Part shown: positions 27,946 to 36,910 of the stretch, piece after piece
Layout: every line of letters begins with the position of its first letter
How positions within the stretch are numbered: position 1 is the stretch's first letter
Assembly: GCF_050717515.1 (NCBI RefSeq)
Contig: NZ_JBOITL010000028.1
Span: forward strand, 1-64,000
From: Clostridium_AD sp050717515
Lineage (GTDB): Bacteria > Bacillota > Clostridia > Clostridiales > Clostridiaceae
Reading direction: 5' to 3'
Length of the DNA: 64,000 bases
Program-made: the position numbers and the translations under genes
The notes under the pieces: generated by a model
Seen by the model: only the letters and a program-made list of their open reading frames with translations
Databases searched by the model: none
Told to the model about the DNA's origin: nothing

Positions 27946-28040
27946 AGGCAAAACAATTAATAATTGTTTAGTGCCCCAGCGAACTACAGGAGGCAAAACA
28001 ATTAATAATTGTTTTGTACCTCAGAGAACTACAGGAGGGA
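27946..28040 (+). repeat. 45-bp tandem repeat with palindrome, 5' leader of RNA methylase
   Basis: Copy 1 at 27946-27990, copy 2 at 27991-28035, and the first bases of a third (AGGGAAAC) running into the ribosome binding site. Each unit contains the palindrome AACAATTA-A-TAATTGTT and ends ACTACAGGAGG, so the Shine-Dalgarno sequence itself is repeated. Copies differ at a few bases. Confidence 0.85.
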
Positions 28041-28045
28041 AACAA

Positions 28046-29680
28046 ATGGTAGAAATAAATGATACAGTGTCATCTCTCTTAGAGAGTCTGAAAACTGCAG
28101 ATGATAAACAGAGATCTGCAATAGTAAATAAACTTTCCTTAGATTATAATAATGCAATTCCAATGTTATGGTCAAAAATAATAACCGAGGAGAACCCTAG
28201 AGCAATCCTTTCTGTTATGAGAGATATTTTAAAAAAGGAAAAACCCAAGGGCATGTTCAGAAGAACTATTGGTAATTCCAAAGAAAAACTTAGCAATCTT
28301 CTTTCGCATTCAGATCCAAAAGTTAGAAAGAATGTATGTGGTGTTATTGGAGAACTAGGAGATCCTGCATATTTAGAAGCACTATATAATGCCTATAACT
28401 CAGAGGATAAACTATTTGTAAGATATTCTTATGTGCTTGCCATAGGAAACTGCGGTAGCATTCTTGATGCAGAAAAGTTAAAGAAAATGTTTGAAGATGT
28501 AGTAATGAATGAAAAAGCTTGCAAAGATGATAATTCACTAATAACAACTAATAAGCATATTAACGAGGAAAAACTTGCGCTTACAAGGGCTATAGATAAA
28601 TTATCCCCTCCTGTACGCCATGAATTTAAAGGCTTTAAAGAATTTGAAAATGCAGTACCTATGATACTCACAGTTATGAATTACCAGTATCAACACACTT
28701 TAAAGGAACTTGAAGAAAAATCTATAGACGGTAGACTTGTAGATGATGGTATTCTTATTTATGAGAATGATATAGATCAGGTTTACACCTGCAGAACCTT
28801 TTATGAACTTTTGTTTCCACTAGATAATTGTGAAGATCTACAATTTGATTATAAAGTAATAGCAGCTGCGATTCTAGATGCAAATGTTGTTGACTTTTTA
28901 AATCAGTGTCATGAATGTGATTCTAATTCTCCTTTCTGGTACAGAGTTGAGTTTAAAACTATGGATGCCAGCCGCGAAAGGTCAGAGTTTGTAAAAAACT
29001 TATCAAGAGAACTGGATGAAATTTCCTGTGGAGGTTTAAAGAATAGTCCCTCCTCCTATGAAGTTGAACTTAGAATAGTTGAAAGAAATAATCTCTGCAG
29101 TGTATTTGTAAAACTATATTCCTTTGCAGATAATAGGTTTGACTATAGAAAAAATGAAATAGCTACCTCTATAAATCCAGTAACTGCAGCTATTGCAGTA
29201 AAATCTATAGAAAAATGGTTAAAACCTAGTGCGCAAGTTATAGACCCTTTTTGTGGCACTGGCACAATGCTTATTGAAAGATCCAAACTCGCTGAGGTAG
29301 AATCTTTAACAGGAGTAGATATATATAGAACAGCTATTTCAGCTGCGGAGGTAAATTCTAAATTAGCTAATGTTAATATAGATTTAATAGATGAAGATAT
29401 ATTAGATTTTTCTACTACCTACCTTTTTGATGAGCTTATAACAAATATGCCTTTTGACAATAAGTCCGCCACCCATAACAAATATGCGGATCTTTATAGT
29501 GAATTCGTTAAAAGAATTCCTAGTCTTGTAATCGCAGGTGGAATGGCTTTTGTTTATACAATAGAAAAACAATTATTTAGGGAAGTTCTAATGGATAATG
29601 AAGAACTTGAACTTCTTCAAGAGATAAAAATTGAAAGTGGTAGGCTTACGCCCCATGTATTTGTACTAAAAGTTAAATAA
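28046..29680 (+). CDS. HEAT-repeat / RNA methylase (UPF0020-type) fusion
   Basis: A 544-residue protein. The first 150 residues show HEAT-like helical repeats (DPKVRKNVCGVIGELGDPAY). The C-terminal half is a Rossmann methyltransferase with VDPFCGTGTMLIE (SAM-binding motif I) and catalytic-loop NMPF in place of NPPY/F, the pattern of THUMP-associated RNA methylases (RlmL/Trm11 group). It may modify rRNA or tRNA guanosine N2; the HEAT region could guide substrate binding. ATG at 28046 is chosen for AGGAGG upstream; the frame open from 27971 runs through the tandem repeat and is rejected. Confidence 0.8.
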   Translation: MVEINDTVSSLLESLKTADDKQRSAIVNKLSLDYNNAIPMLWSKIITEENPRAILSVMRDILKKEKPKGMFRRTIGNSKEKLSNLLSHSDPKVRKNVCGVIGELGDPAYLEALYNAYNSEDKLFVRYSYVLAIGNCGSILDAEKLKKMFEDVVMNEKACKDDNSLITTNKHINEEKLALTRAIDKLSPPVRHEFKGFKEFENAVPMILTVMNYQYQHTLKELEEKSIDGRLVDDGILIYENDIDQVYTCRTFYELLFPLDNCEDLQFDYKVIAAAILDANVVDFLNQCHECDSNSPFWYRVEFKTMDASRERSEFVKNLSRELDEISCGGLKNSPSSYEVELRIVERNNLCSVFVKLYSFADNRFDYRKNEIATSINPVTAAIAVKSIEKWLKPSAQVIDPFCGTGTMLIERSKLAEVESLTGVDIYRTAISAAEVNSKLANVNIDLIDEDILDFSTTYLFDELITNMPFDNKSATHNKYADLYSEFVKRIPSLVIAGGMAFVYTIEKQLFREVLMDNEELELLQEIKIESGRLTPHVFVLKVK

Positions 29681-29704
29681 GACACAGTTCAAAAAACATA
29701 AAAG

Positions 29705-29734
29705 AAGTAGGTCACCTAGCTAGGTGACCTACTT
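29705..29734. terminator. Bidirectional terminator between convergent genes
   Basis: Perfect 15-base inverted repeat (AAGTAGGTCACCTAG) followed by Ts on the plus strand; the left flank is A-rich. It ends both the methylase (+) and the oligopeptidase (-) transcripts. Confidence 0.85.
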
Positions 29735-29735
29735 T

Positions 29736-31430
29736 TTATAGTTTAGTATCGTCAACACTATCAAGCCAATTTTGAATATCACCTATAACTGATTCTATGC
29801 AACCATTATTAAATGGTGACTTTAAATTAGCAAGTTCTACTAGGCCTAAGAATGATTTACTTCCACCCGCAGAGCAAAGGTTCATATAATCTGCCATTGC
29901 ATTTTCTCTATCGTCATTAGCTTTTTTAAAGAATTGGAATGCACAAACTTGAGCTAATGTATAATCTATATAATAGAAAGGTGAAGCAAAAATATGTCCT
30001 TGTTTATACCAAAAACCACCTCTTTCTAGATAGTCATTTCCATCATAATCTCTATGAGGTAGATATTTCTTTTCAATTTCTCTCCAAGCTGCCTTCCTTT
30101 GAGTTGGTGTAGCTTCAGGGTTATTATAAACAAAGTGTTGGAACTCATCAACAGTTACTCCGTAAGGTAAGAATAAAAGTGCTTCACTTAAATGATTAAA
30201 TTTATATTTTAATTCTTCTTCTTCAAAAAATAAATTCATCCAAGGCCAAGTTAAAAATTCCATACTCATAGAGTGAATTTCAGCAGCCTCATTAGTTGGA
30301 AAGTTATACTCAGGTACTGCATAATTTCTACTAGAGTAAGCTTGAAAAGCATGCCCTGCTTCATGCGTTAACACATCCACATCCTTAGAAGTACCATTGA
30401 AGTTTGAGAATATAAATGGTGATTTGTAATTTCCTATAAATGTACAATAACCACCACCAGCTTTACCTTTTTTGCTCTCTAAGTTCATAAGCTCGTTATT
30501 GATCATGAAATTAAAAAATTCTCCAGTTTCCGGGGATAATTCTTCATACATTTTCTTAGCATTATTAACTATCCACTCAGGATTACCATGTGGTTTTGCA
30601 TTTCCACCTTTAAAACTTATTCCTTCATCATAATAATATAAATGATCTAAATCTAGACGTTTACATTGTCTTTGTCTTAATTTAGTAGCCATAGGAACTA
30701 TAACTTCTTCAACTTGTTTTCTATAGTTTGCAACCATTTCTGGATTATAATCTGAACGAAGCATACGATCATATCCAAGTTGTACAAAATTTTCATAGCC
30801 TAATTTTTTAGCAATTTTAGTTCTTACTTTTACTAGACCATCATAAATTCCATCTAACTTTGTTTCATTTTCAGAAAAGAAAGCATATTTAGCCTCATTA
30901 GCTCTTTTTCTCATATCTCTATCAGTTGATAAACTAAATGGCTCTAATTGAGATAGTGTTCTTTCTTCCCCTTCAAACATGATTTTTGCAGAAGCAATTA
31001 ATTTAGTATATTCACTAGCCAACTTATTTTCAATCTGTAAATCTTCAATTATTTCTGGAGAAAAAGTTTTAATATTCAAAGTAGCCATATTAAAAAGTTG
31101 CTTGCCCCATTTTTCTTCCAGTTCAGGTCTAAATTTCGAATTAATAAGAGCCTCATAATACTTGGCAATTAATCCTTGGTATATAGGCATGTTTTCATCA
31201 ATGAAATCTTGTTCACCTTCATAAAAAGCATCAGTTGTGTCAATAGTATGACGTATTCCCACAAGCTCTGCCATTGATTCCATATCACTCCTTAAGTCAT
31301 TGATTATAACCATAATTGAATTTGCATCGGAAAAACTATCACAAATATTAAATTTAGTTAATGATTCATTAAACTTTACCACCAACTCTTTCATATCCGG
31401 TCTTTTATACTGCATTTCTGTAAATTTCAT
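29736..31430 (-). CDS. M3-family oligoendopeptidase
   Basis: A 564-residue zinc peptidase of the PepF/M3 family, with HEAGH in LTHEAGHAFQAYSS near residue 358 and the second ligand region NEAAEIHSMSMEFL about 25 residues on. Cytosolic (no signal peptide); it degrades short peptides. GGGGAA lies before the ATG. Monocistronic. Confidence 0.92.
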   Translation of the reverse strand: MKFTEMQYKRPDMKELVVKFNESLTKFNICDSFSDANSIMVIINDLRSDMESMAELVGIRHTIDTTDAFYEGEQDFIDENMPIYQGLIAKYYEALINSKFRPELEEKWGKQLFNMATLNIKTFSPEIIEDLQIENKLASEYTKLIASAKIMFEGEERTLSQLEPFSLSTDRDMRKRANEAKYAFFSENETKLDGIYDGLVKVRTKIAKKLGYENFVQLGYDRMLRSDYNPEMVANYRKQVEEVIVPMATKLRQRQCKRLDLDHLYYYDEGISFKGGNAKPHGNPEWIVNNAKKMYEELSPETGEFFNFMINNELMNLESKKGKAGGGYCTFIGNYKSPFIFSNFNGTSKDVDVLTHEAGHAFQAYSSRNYAVPEYNFPTNEAAEIHSMSMEFLTWPWMNLFFEEEELKYKFNHLSEALLFLPYGVTVDEFQHFVYNNPEATPTQRKAAWREIEKKYLPHRDYDGNDYLERGGFWYKQGHIFASPFYYIDYTLAQVCAFQFFKKANDDRENAMADYMNLCSAGGSKSFLGLVELANLKSPFNNGCIESVIGDIQNWLDSVDDTKL

Positions 31431-31681
31431 AATATTCCCCTTCCTCTGTTTAAATGTTATATTTTTTAAGTATTTATATTATATTCTCTAAAAACTAATT
31501 ACTTCCTTTAAAAACAAGAAATAATTATGTAATATTTTAAATTATCAGCTTTCTTAATATTTTCTGCATTTTTCCATAAAAAAAATATAAAATTTTACCA
31601 ATATTACTGTAACATTAACAAAAGCTGCCTCGTCTATATTATAATGGGAAGTTATTTACATTTGAAAGGGGTTATTAAATT

Positions 31682-34081
31682 ATGAACAGGAAAAAAATAT
31701 TTTCATTACTACTATGTTCAGTATTTGTATTTACATCATTTTCAACAGCACAAGCGGCAGTAGACCTGCAACCTGAAACCCAAAATTCTATATATAAAAC
31801 TTGGATTAAGCCTGGCGAAGAAAATCTAACCTATGTAACTAATATATCACCAGAAATCGAAAAAAAAGTTAAGATTTCTAAGGAAAAAGCATTAGAAATA
31901 GGAAGAACTGCCTTCAAACAATATTTTAACAATACTATTGATGACTCAAAGTTTTCAGTTAAAATAAGTCTTGATAATTATAATAATGGGGAAGCTTACG
32001 ATTATATTTGGAATATATCCTGGAGCAAAAATAACATTTCAAAAAATATAAATTATAATGTCTCTATAATTGCAAGCACTGGAAAAATACAGTCTATTAA
32101 TAATGCAGAATATAATAGGGATGACACTAATTCCATTCCAACTATTTCCTTAAAAGAAGCTAGAGGAGTCGCAGATACCTTTGTTAAAACCCATAATGCA
32201 GAAAAGTTTAGTGAAGTATCTAGAGTAGATACTGATTTTGCTGGATATCATAGAAATGGTTCAGGCTCTTATTCTTTCTCTTATATAAGGAAGGTTAATG
32301 ATATTGAATTTACTGGTAACACTATTGAAGTTAGTATAGATGGAACTAGTGGAAAAGTAACTTCTTATTCTATAAATTGGGATGACAAGTACACATTCCA
32401 AGATACGAAGAGTGTTATTAGCAAAGAAAAAGCACAGAATATTTTAAAAAACAGTATAAGCATGGACTTAAAATATGTAAATTATTATGATAGATATGAC
32501 GATACCCGCAAGAAAAAAGAAATTAAAGTAGTATATTCAACATCATTCAAAAAAGGTAATGGTATAGATGCAAATAGTGGTACTTTTATAAATAATAATT
32601 TAAATAATGAATCTAATTTAATCCTTAAAGATTTAAACGAAAAAGAAAAAACTGAGTTTTATAAAAAATATAGTGTAATTAATGTGGCTAAGGAACCTAT
32701 AATCGAAGAAAACGCTGCTGTTATAATGAAAGAAACAATTAAAGACCTTTATGGCGAGGATTATAAATTAGATCCTCTGGCTTACAATGAAAGCTCTGAC
32801 TTAAATGATGAAAGCGATAAAACTTGGTCAGTACAATTTTATAAAGATGAAAATAAAAAATATGAACACAGTGGTTCAATAAAGATAGATGCTTTAACTG
32901 GGCGTGTAATATCCTGTTACAAAAATAGTCCCTATGAACAAGAACAGGATTTCAAGGAAAAATTAACTTGGGATCAAGCTTATGATAAAGCAATTAACAC
33001 TGTAGCTAAATACTTTCCCTCTCATGTAAAAAATATTAAAACCCAGCAAACCCATATTGATAAGTCAATTAATCCTGTAGAAAATAAATATAAGGAAAGA
33101 CTGATTTGTTTTAATTTTGCACGAACTGAAAATGGCATAGAGTATTATGAAAATAATATAAATGTAACAGTGGATTTAAAAACAGGCGAAGTAAATAATA
33201 TAATTTACAGATGGGAAGATAAATTAAAATTTCCATCCTTAGAAAACAAAATTTCAGAAAAGGATGCGTTAAATAAATTTTTACAAAAATATAACACAAA
33301 GCTAACTTATAATTTAGTAAATACAAGTAAAGACCTTAATAAACCAAAATTTGAACCAAAGCTTATATATGCTGTTGATTTTGGAAACAGACAAGTATTT
33401 GATATAGATGCCTTTAATGGTAAGTTTGTAAGCTATGATGCTGAAGAAGTTAATGAAAATATTGAAACATTTATGAATAATATAAAAAATAGCAAGTATG
33501 AAAAAGAATTAAGCATACTTGCATATAAAGGATTATTAAACACAAAAGATTTCAAGTTAAATAAAGAAGTAACTCAAATAGACCTAATTAAATCACTTGT
33601 AGATGCTAAAGGTTTTAGGCCCTATGAGATTATGTTTGGCGGAGCAGCAAAAGAGTCAAATGTTAAAGCTGATAGTTCAGCACCAGTTGAAGAATTAAGA
33701 ATAAAAGGAGTCCAAAAGGGTACGCAGGACTATAAATATCTTCAAATGGCAGTTTCTTATGGAATAATAGATAATGAAGAAGTGGAATTTAAAGGAGATA
33801 CAAAAGTCACAAGAGAAGAAATGGCAAAAATCCTTGTAAGATTTATAAACTACCACAAAGTAGTAGACTGTGGTGATATATTTAAAGCTAATTTTAAAGA
33901 TACAGATAAATTGACTAAAGGATATTTAGGCTACGTTGCCCTTGCTGAAGGTTTTGGCTTAGTACAACTAGACAAGGGTAATTTTAATCCTAAAAACATT
34001 TCAACTATGGAAGAATTAACACTGGGTATATACAAATCACTTAATAAGATTAGATTTAATAATTATCCTATATATTATTAA
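31682..34081 (+). CDS. Secreted YcdB/YcdC-repeat protein with S-layer homology domain
   Basis: A 799-residue exported protein: signal peptide (KKIFSLLLCSVFVFTSFSTAQA), several YcdB/YcdC-type repeats in which an internal propeptide-like unit (SKEKALEIG..., TSGKVTSYSINWDD, LTGRVISCYKN) recurs, then S-layer homology segments near the C-terminus (SYGIIDNEEVEFKGD, VTREEMAKILVRF). It is probably held on the cell wall through the SLH part. Function of YcdB domains is not established. Promoter likely around TATAAT at 31639; ribosome binding site GAAAGGGG. Confidence 0.85.
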   Translation: MNRKKIFSLLLCSVFVFTSFSTAQAAVDLQPETQNSIYKTWIKPGEENLTYVTNISPEIEKKVKISKEKALEIGRTAFKQYFNNTIDDSKFSVKISLDNYNNGEAYDYIWNISWSKNNISKNINYNVSIIASTGKIQSINNAEYNRDDTNSIPTISLKEARGVADTFVKTHNAEKFSEVSRVDTDFAGYHRNGSGSYSFSYIRKVNDIEFTGNTIEVSIDGTSGKVTSYSINWDDKYTFQDTKSVISKEKAQNILKNSISMDLKYVNYYDRYDDTRKKKEIKVVYSTSFKKGNGIDANSGTFINNNLNNESNLILKDLNEKEKTEFYKKYSVINVAKEPIIEENAAVIMKETIKDLYGEDYKLDPLAYNESSDLNDESDKTWSVQFYKDENKKYEHSGSIKIDALTGRVISCYKNSPYEQEQDFKEKLTWDQAYDKAINTVAKYFPSHVKNIKTQQTHIDKSINPVENKYKERLICFNFARTENGIEYYENNINVTVDLKTGEVNNIIYRWEDKLKFPSLENKISEKDALNKFLQKYNTKLTYNLVNTSKDLNKPKFEPKLIYAVDFGNRQVFDIDAFNGKFVSYDAEEVNENIETFMNNIKNSKYEKELSILAYKGLLNTKDFKLNKEVTQIDLIKSLVDAKGFRPYEIMFGGAAKESNVKADSSAPVEELRIKGVQKGTQDYKYLQMAVSYGIIDNEEVEFKGDTKVTREEMAKILVRFINYHKVVDCGDIFKANFKDTDKLTKGYLGYVALAEGFGLVQLDKGNFNPKNISTMEELTLGIYKSLNKIRFNNYPIYY

Positions 34082-34097
34082 ATTTTGCTATGGTACG

Positions 34098-34132
34098 AAA
34101 TCCTCCACTTCCAGAAGAAGCGGGGGATTTTT
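34098..34132 (+). terminator. Intrinsic terminator after the SLH gene
   Basis: AAATCCTCCACTTC pairs with GAAGCGGGGGATTT (one mismatch, one G-T) followed by Ts, 17 bases after the stop. Confidence 0.8.
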
Positions 34133-34175
34133 CCTTGATTTCATAACTGCAAAATTAATGCAATTTTAAGAAGGA

Positions 34176-34223
34176 CCTATTCCTAGGGTGAACCAACTAT
34201 GGACACCCTTAAATGTTAATAGG
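34176..34223 (+). promoter_or_regulatory. Structured leader-like element before the erythromycin-esterase-like gene
   Basis: Nested stems CCTATT...AATAGG enclosing AGGGTG...CACCCT, more GC-rich than its surroundings. It lies in the 355-base gap (34082-34436) upstream of the next gene; further on is CTTAC-aaaaat-GTAAG near 34280. A TATACT-like -10 box lies near 34345, downstream of this structure, so it may not be on the same transcript. No known riboswitch class was recognised. Confidence 0.4.
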
Positions 34224-34436
34224 GCAATGATTTAAAGACTATTATGCATCCCCCAAAATGGAAGTATTATTACCATCTTACAAAAATGTAAGATTAAACA
34301 ATTAAAATGTAAGCTAGAAAGATGGCTGGAAATTTTGCTTTTTTGTATACTAAATAAGTAAGGAGGTCGCATAATTTAACAATTTAATTTTTTCACTAAA
34401 AAAACAACTTATTCATTTTGAAAGGAAGTAAATATT

Positions 34437-35780
34437 ATGAAATTTAAAAAAATACTAACAACCGCTATAATAGCAGCCATAAGTCTATCCCTATCCTTTC
34501 CTACAGTATCTATGGCAGCAACTAGTAATAAATGGCTAAAAGGACATTCAAAGGAAATCAAATCCCTTACCTCAAATGATTATGAGGATTTAGAGTTTTT
34601 AAGAGCAACTTTGAAGGATAAAACTGTAGTTTCTCTTGGAGAAAACTTTCATAGAGTTGCCGAATACAGCGCTTTAAAAACAAGACTTATAAAATATTTG
34701 CATGAACAACTTGACTTTGATGTTATTGCTTTTGAATCAGGACTTGGAGAATGTGCTACGGTCAGTGAAGACGCCAACTCATTAACTTCTGCACAAATGA
34801 TGGAGAATTCTATTTTCCCAATATGGCATTCCAAAGAAACCCTTGGCTTGTTCGATTATATAAAGAATCAGAGTAAAACTAATAAACCTCTTCATCTTGC
34901 AGGATATGATATGCAACCTACCTCATCATATTTTACTGATTTTATGTGCAACTGGCTTTCTAAGATAGATAAAACTTATGCAAAAAACTATGCAGTCTTT
35001 GAAGTTGAATATATAGAAAGCTTTTATTCAGTGTATTTAAAATATGGTGAAGAATCCTATACGCATATGGATGAATTAAATGAAATTAAAGCTAAATATG
35101 AACCTAAATATATTGATTTAATAAGATTTATTAATGTGAATAAAGATAAACTTGCAGCCATTTATCCGAGTAATCCTCATATTATTGATATAGCTAAAAA
35201 AACTTTAAGTGACAGAATAAAATTCATTGAAATGGCCATGCTTGATTCAAGAACTAGTTATGAATTTAGAGATAAAATAATGGCTGAAAATGTTGAGTGG
35301 ATTATGAATGTCTTATATCCAGGTAAGAAAGTTATTTTATGGGCACATAATGATCATTTAGCTAAAAGCACCTCTAAAATACTTGCAAAAGAGAATGGTA
35401 AATGGATAAATAGCTTTACAAGCATGGGAGAATTACTTAATAAAAAACTTAAAGACAAGATGTATGTTTTAGGCCTTTACATGAATAGCGGAAATGCATG
35501 TACTATAACTACACAAAAAAACTTCAATATAGATCCTATGCCTCATGGGAGCCTTGAAAATCTTATTATGAATAGCGGGTATAAAAACACCTTTGTGGAT
35601 TTATCAAAGCACAAAACTGAAGATAAATATAATTCTTGGATGTTTAATCCTATATTTGCAGCTGAGGACGGAATGACCTCTGAAATAATTGCCCCCATGT
35701 CTATGATGTTTGTGCCTAAGGACCAATACGATGGAATTATTGTTATAGACAAAGTAAATGCACCAAATATAAATTATTAA
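34437..35780 (+). CDS. Exported erythromycin-esterase-family protein
   Basis: A 447-residue protein with signal peptide (AIIAAISLSLSFPTVSMAA) and the Ere/EreA-like hydrolase fold. Active-site region features are visible: SLGENFHRVAEY near 65, AFESGLGEC near 97, and WAHNDHLAKS near 300, matching the histidines and glutamate used by erythromycin esterases. Many family members do not act on macrolides, and export is unlike the cytosolic resistance enzymes, so macrolide resistance should not be assumed. Ribosome binding site GAAAGGAAG. Confidence 0.85.
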   Translation: MKFKKILTTAIIAAISLSLSFPTVSMAATSNKWLKGHSKEIKSLTSNDYEDLEFLRATLKDKTVVSLGENFHRVAEYSALKTRLIKYLHEQLDFDVIAFESGLGECATVSEDANSLTSAQMMENSIFPIWHSKETLGLFDYIKNQSKTNKPLHLAGYDMQPTSSYFTDFMCNWLSKIDKTYAKNYAVFEVEYIESFYSVYLKYGEESYTHMDELNEIKAKYEPKYIDLIRFINVNKDKLAAIYPSNPHIIDIAKKTLSDRIKFIEMAMLDSRTSYEFRDKIMAENVEWIMNVLYPGKKVILWAHNDHLAKSTSKILAKENGKWINSFTSMGELLNKKLKDKMYVLGLYMNSGNACTITTQKNFNIDPMPHGSLENLIMNSGYKNTFVDLSKHKTEDKYNSWMFNPIFAAEDGMTSEIIAPMSMMFVPKDQYDGIIVIDKVNAPNINY

Positions 35781-35863
35781 AATAGTAACTGAGGTATACA
35801 GTCATGGAGGTATTTACTATCTAATAACTTTAAATTCTTACGTAAAAACTGTTACAAATAATC

Positions 35864-35899
35864 CCAAAGCTAGATTTAGCAAAATAAATTTAGCTTTGG
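35864..35899. terminator. Hairpin between convergent genes
   Basis: CCAAAGCTA...TAGCTTTGG with inner ATTT/AAT pairing lies between the plus-strand esterase-like gene and the minus-strand amrS. U-tracts are poor, so terminator activity is inferred mainly from position. Confidence 0.5.
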
Positions 35900-35913
35900 A
35901 AATTATTATGAAT

Positions 35914-36900
35914 TTAAAGTATAATATTTATTTTATAACTACACTTTGGACATGTGCTATCACTAATATTAACATGAATATGGTACCCTTCTCTTTCAAT
36001 AAGCTTATACCCACACTTTGGGCAGTATGTTGAGTTATCAGTGCCCGCTACATTACCTATATATACATAATTAAGATGTTTTTTGGCTATACCTATATCC
36101 TTAAGCATTACTTCAATCTCTGTAGCAGGGTTTTTCATCTTATAACTAGGAAAATATTTTGATAAGTGAAGTGGAACATCTTTATTTAATGAGGCAATAA
36201 ATCCTGCAATTCCCTCAATTTCCTTCGCGGAATCATTTTCTCCATTTACCAGTAGAGTAGTTACCTCTACATGACACTCTTTTGACGCTATCCTAATAGT
36301 ATCCATTACAGGTGTAACAGTGCCTCCACAAATGTCCTTATAATACTTATTATTAAAGGCCTTTAAATCAATATTCATAGCATCCACATAGGGAAGAAGC
36401 ATTTTTAAAGGTTCTTCTTTAATATAACCGTTAGTAACCAAAACTATATTTATATCTTCAATAGATTCTTTTAATAACCTGGATGCATCGTATACATATT
36501 CATACCAAATAGAAGGTTCATTATATGTAAATGCTACCCCCATATTACCTTCTAGACTTTTGCATATTTCCACTAATTTTTCTGGAGGTATATATTCACT
36601 ACTTGCTCTCCCTTGGGATATGGAGTGATTCTGGCAAAAGCCGCAACTAAAATTGCAGCCAAAGCTTCCTAAAGAAAGTATATTACTGCCAGGTTTAAAG
36701 TGATATAGTGGTTTTTTTTCTATATGATCTCTTGCAATAGAAGTTATTTCTCCATAATTGACTGTATAAAGCACTCCCTCTTTATTGGTCCGGACATTAC
36801 ATTTACCGTAATCACCATTTGCAATAAGGCAGTTATGGGGGCAAAGTTTGCATCTTATGTTCTCCCCAGGTTTTTCATAAAACAATGCTTCTTTTTCCAT
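35914..36900 (-). CDS. amrS: AmmeMemoRadiSam system radical SAM enzyme
   Basis: A 328-residue radical SAM protein. The N-terminal Cys-rich segment (CKLCPHNC) precedes the cluster motif CNFSCGFC near residue 80, and a C-terminal zinc-ribbon-like pair (CPKCGYKL, CPKCSYK) closes the protein. This is the pyruvate-formate-lyase-activase-like AmrS that consistently pairs with AMMECR1 and Memo proteins. Its gene starts 10 bases after the fused Memo-AMMECR1 gene, so the two form one operon. The modification it performs is not established. Confidence 0.92.
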   Translation of the reverse strand: MEKEALFYEKPGENIRCKLCPHNCLIANGDYGKCNVRTNKEGVLYTVNYGEITSIARDHIEKKPLYHFKPGSNILSLGSFGCNFSCGFCQNHSISQGRASSEYIPPEKLVEICKSLEGNMGVAFTYNEPSIWYEYVYDASRLLKESIEDINIVLVTNGYIKEEPLKMLLPYVDAMNIDLKAFNNKYYKDICGGTVTPVMDTIRIASKECHVEVTTLLVNGENDSAKEIEGIAGFIASLNKDVPLHLSKYFPSYKMKNPATEIEVMLKDIGIAKKHLNYVYIGNVAGTDNSTYCPKCGYKLIEREGYHIHVNISDSTCPKCSYKINIIL

Positions 36901-36910
36901 TTCTCAGCTC

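Noticed and set aside
27946..28035. CRISPR array
   Set aside because: Only two 45-bp copies directly abutting with no spacers, so it is a simple tandem repeat.
27971..28045. N-terminal extension of the HEAT-methylase into the tandem repeat
   Set aside because: The extension only translates the 45-bp repeat, and the strong AGGAGG sits before ATG at 28046.
34437..35780. Macrolide resistance gene
   Set aside because: The fold and residues fit the erythromycin-esterase superfamily, but the protein is exported and chromosomal, and most members have other roles; resistance is not supported.
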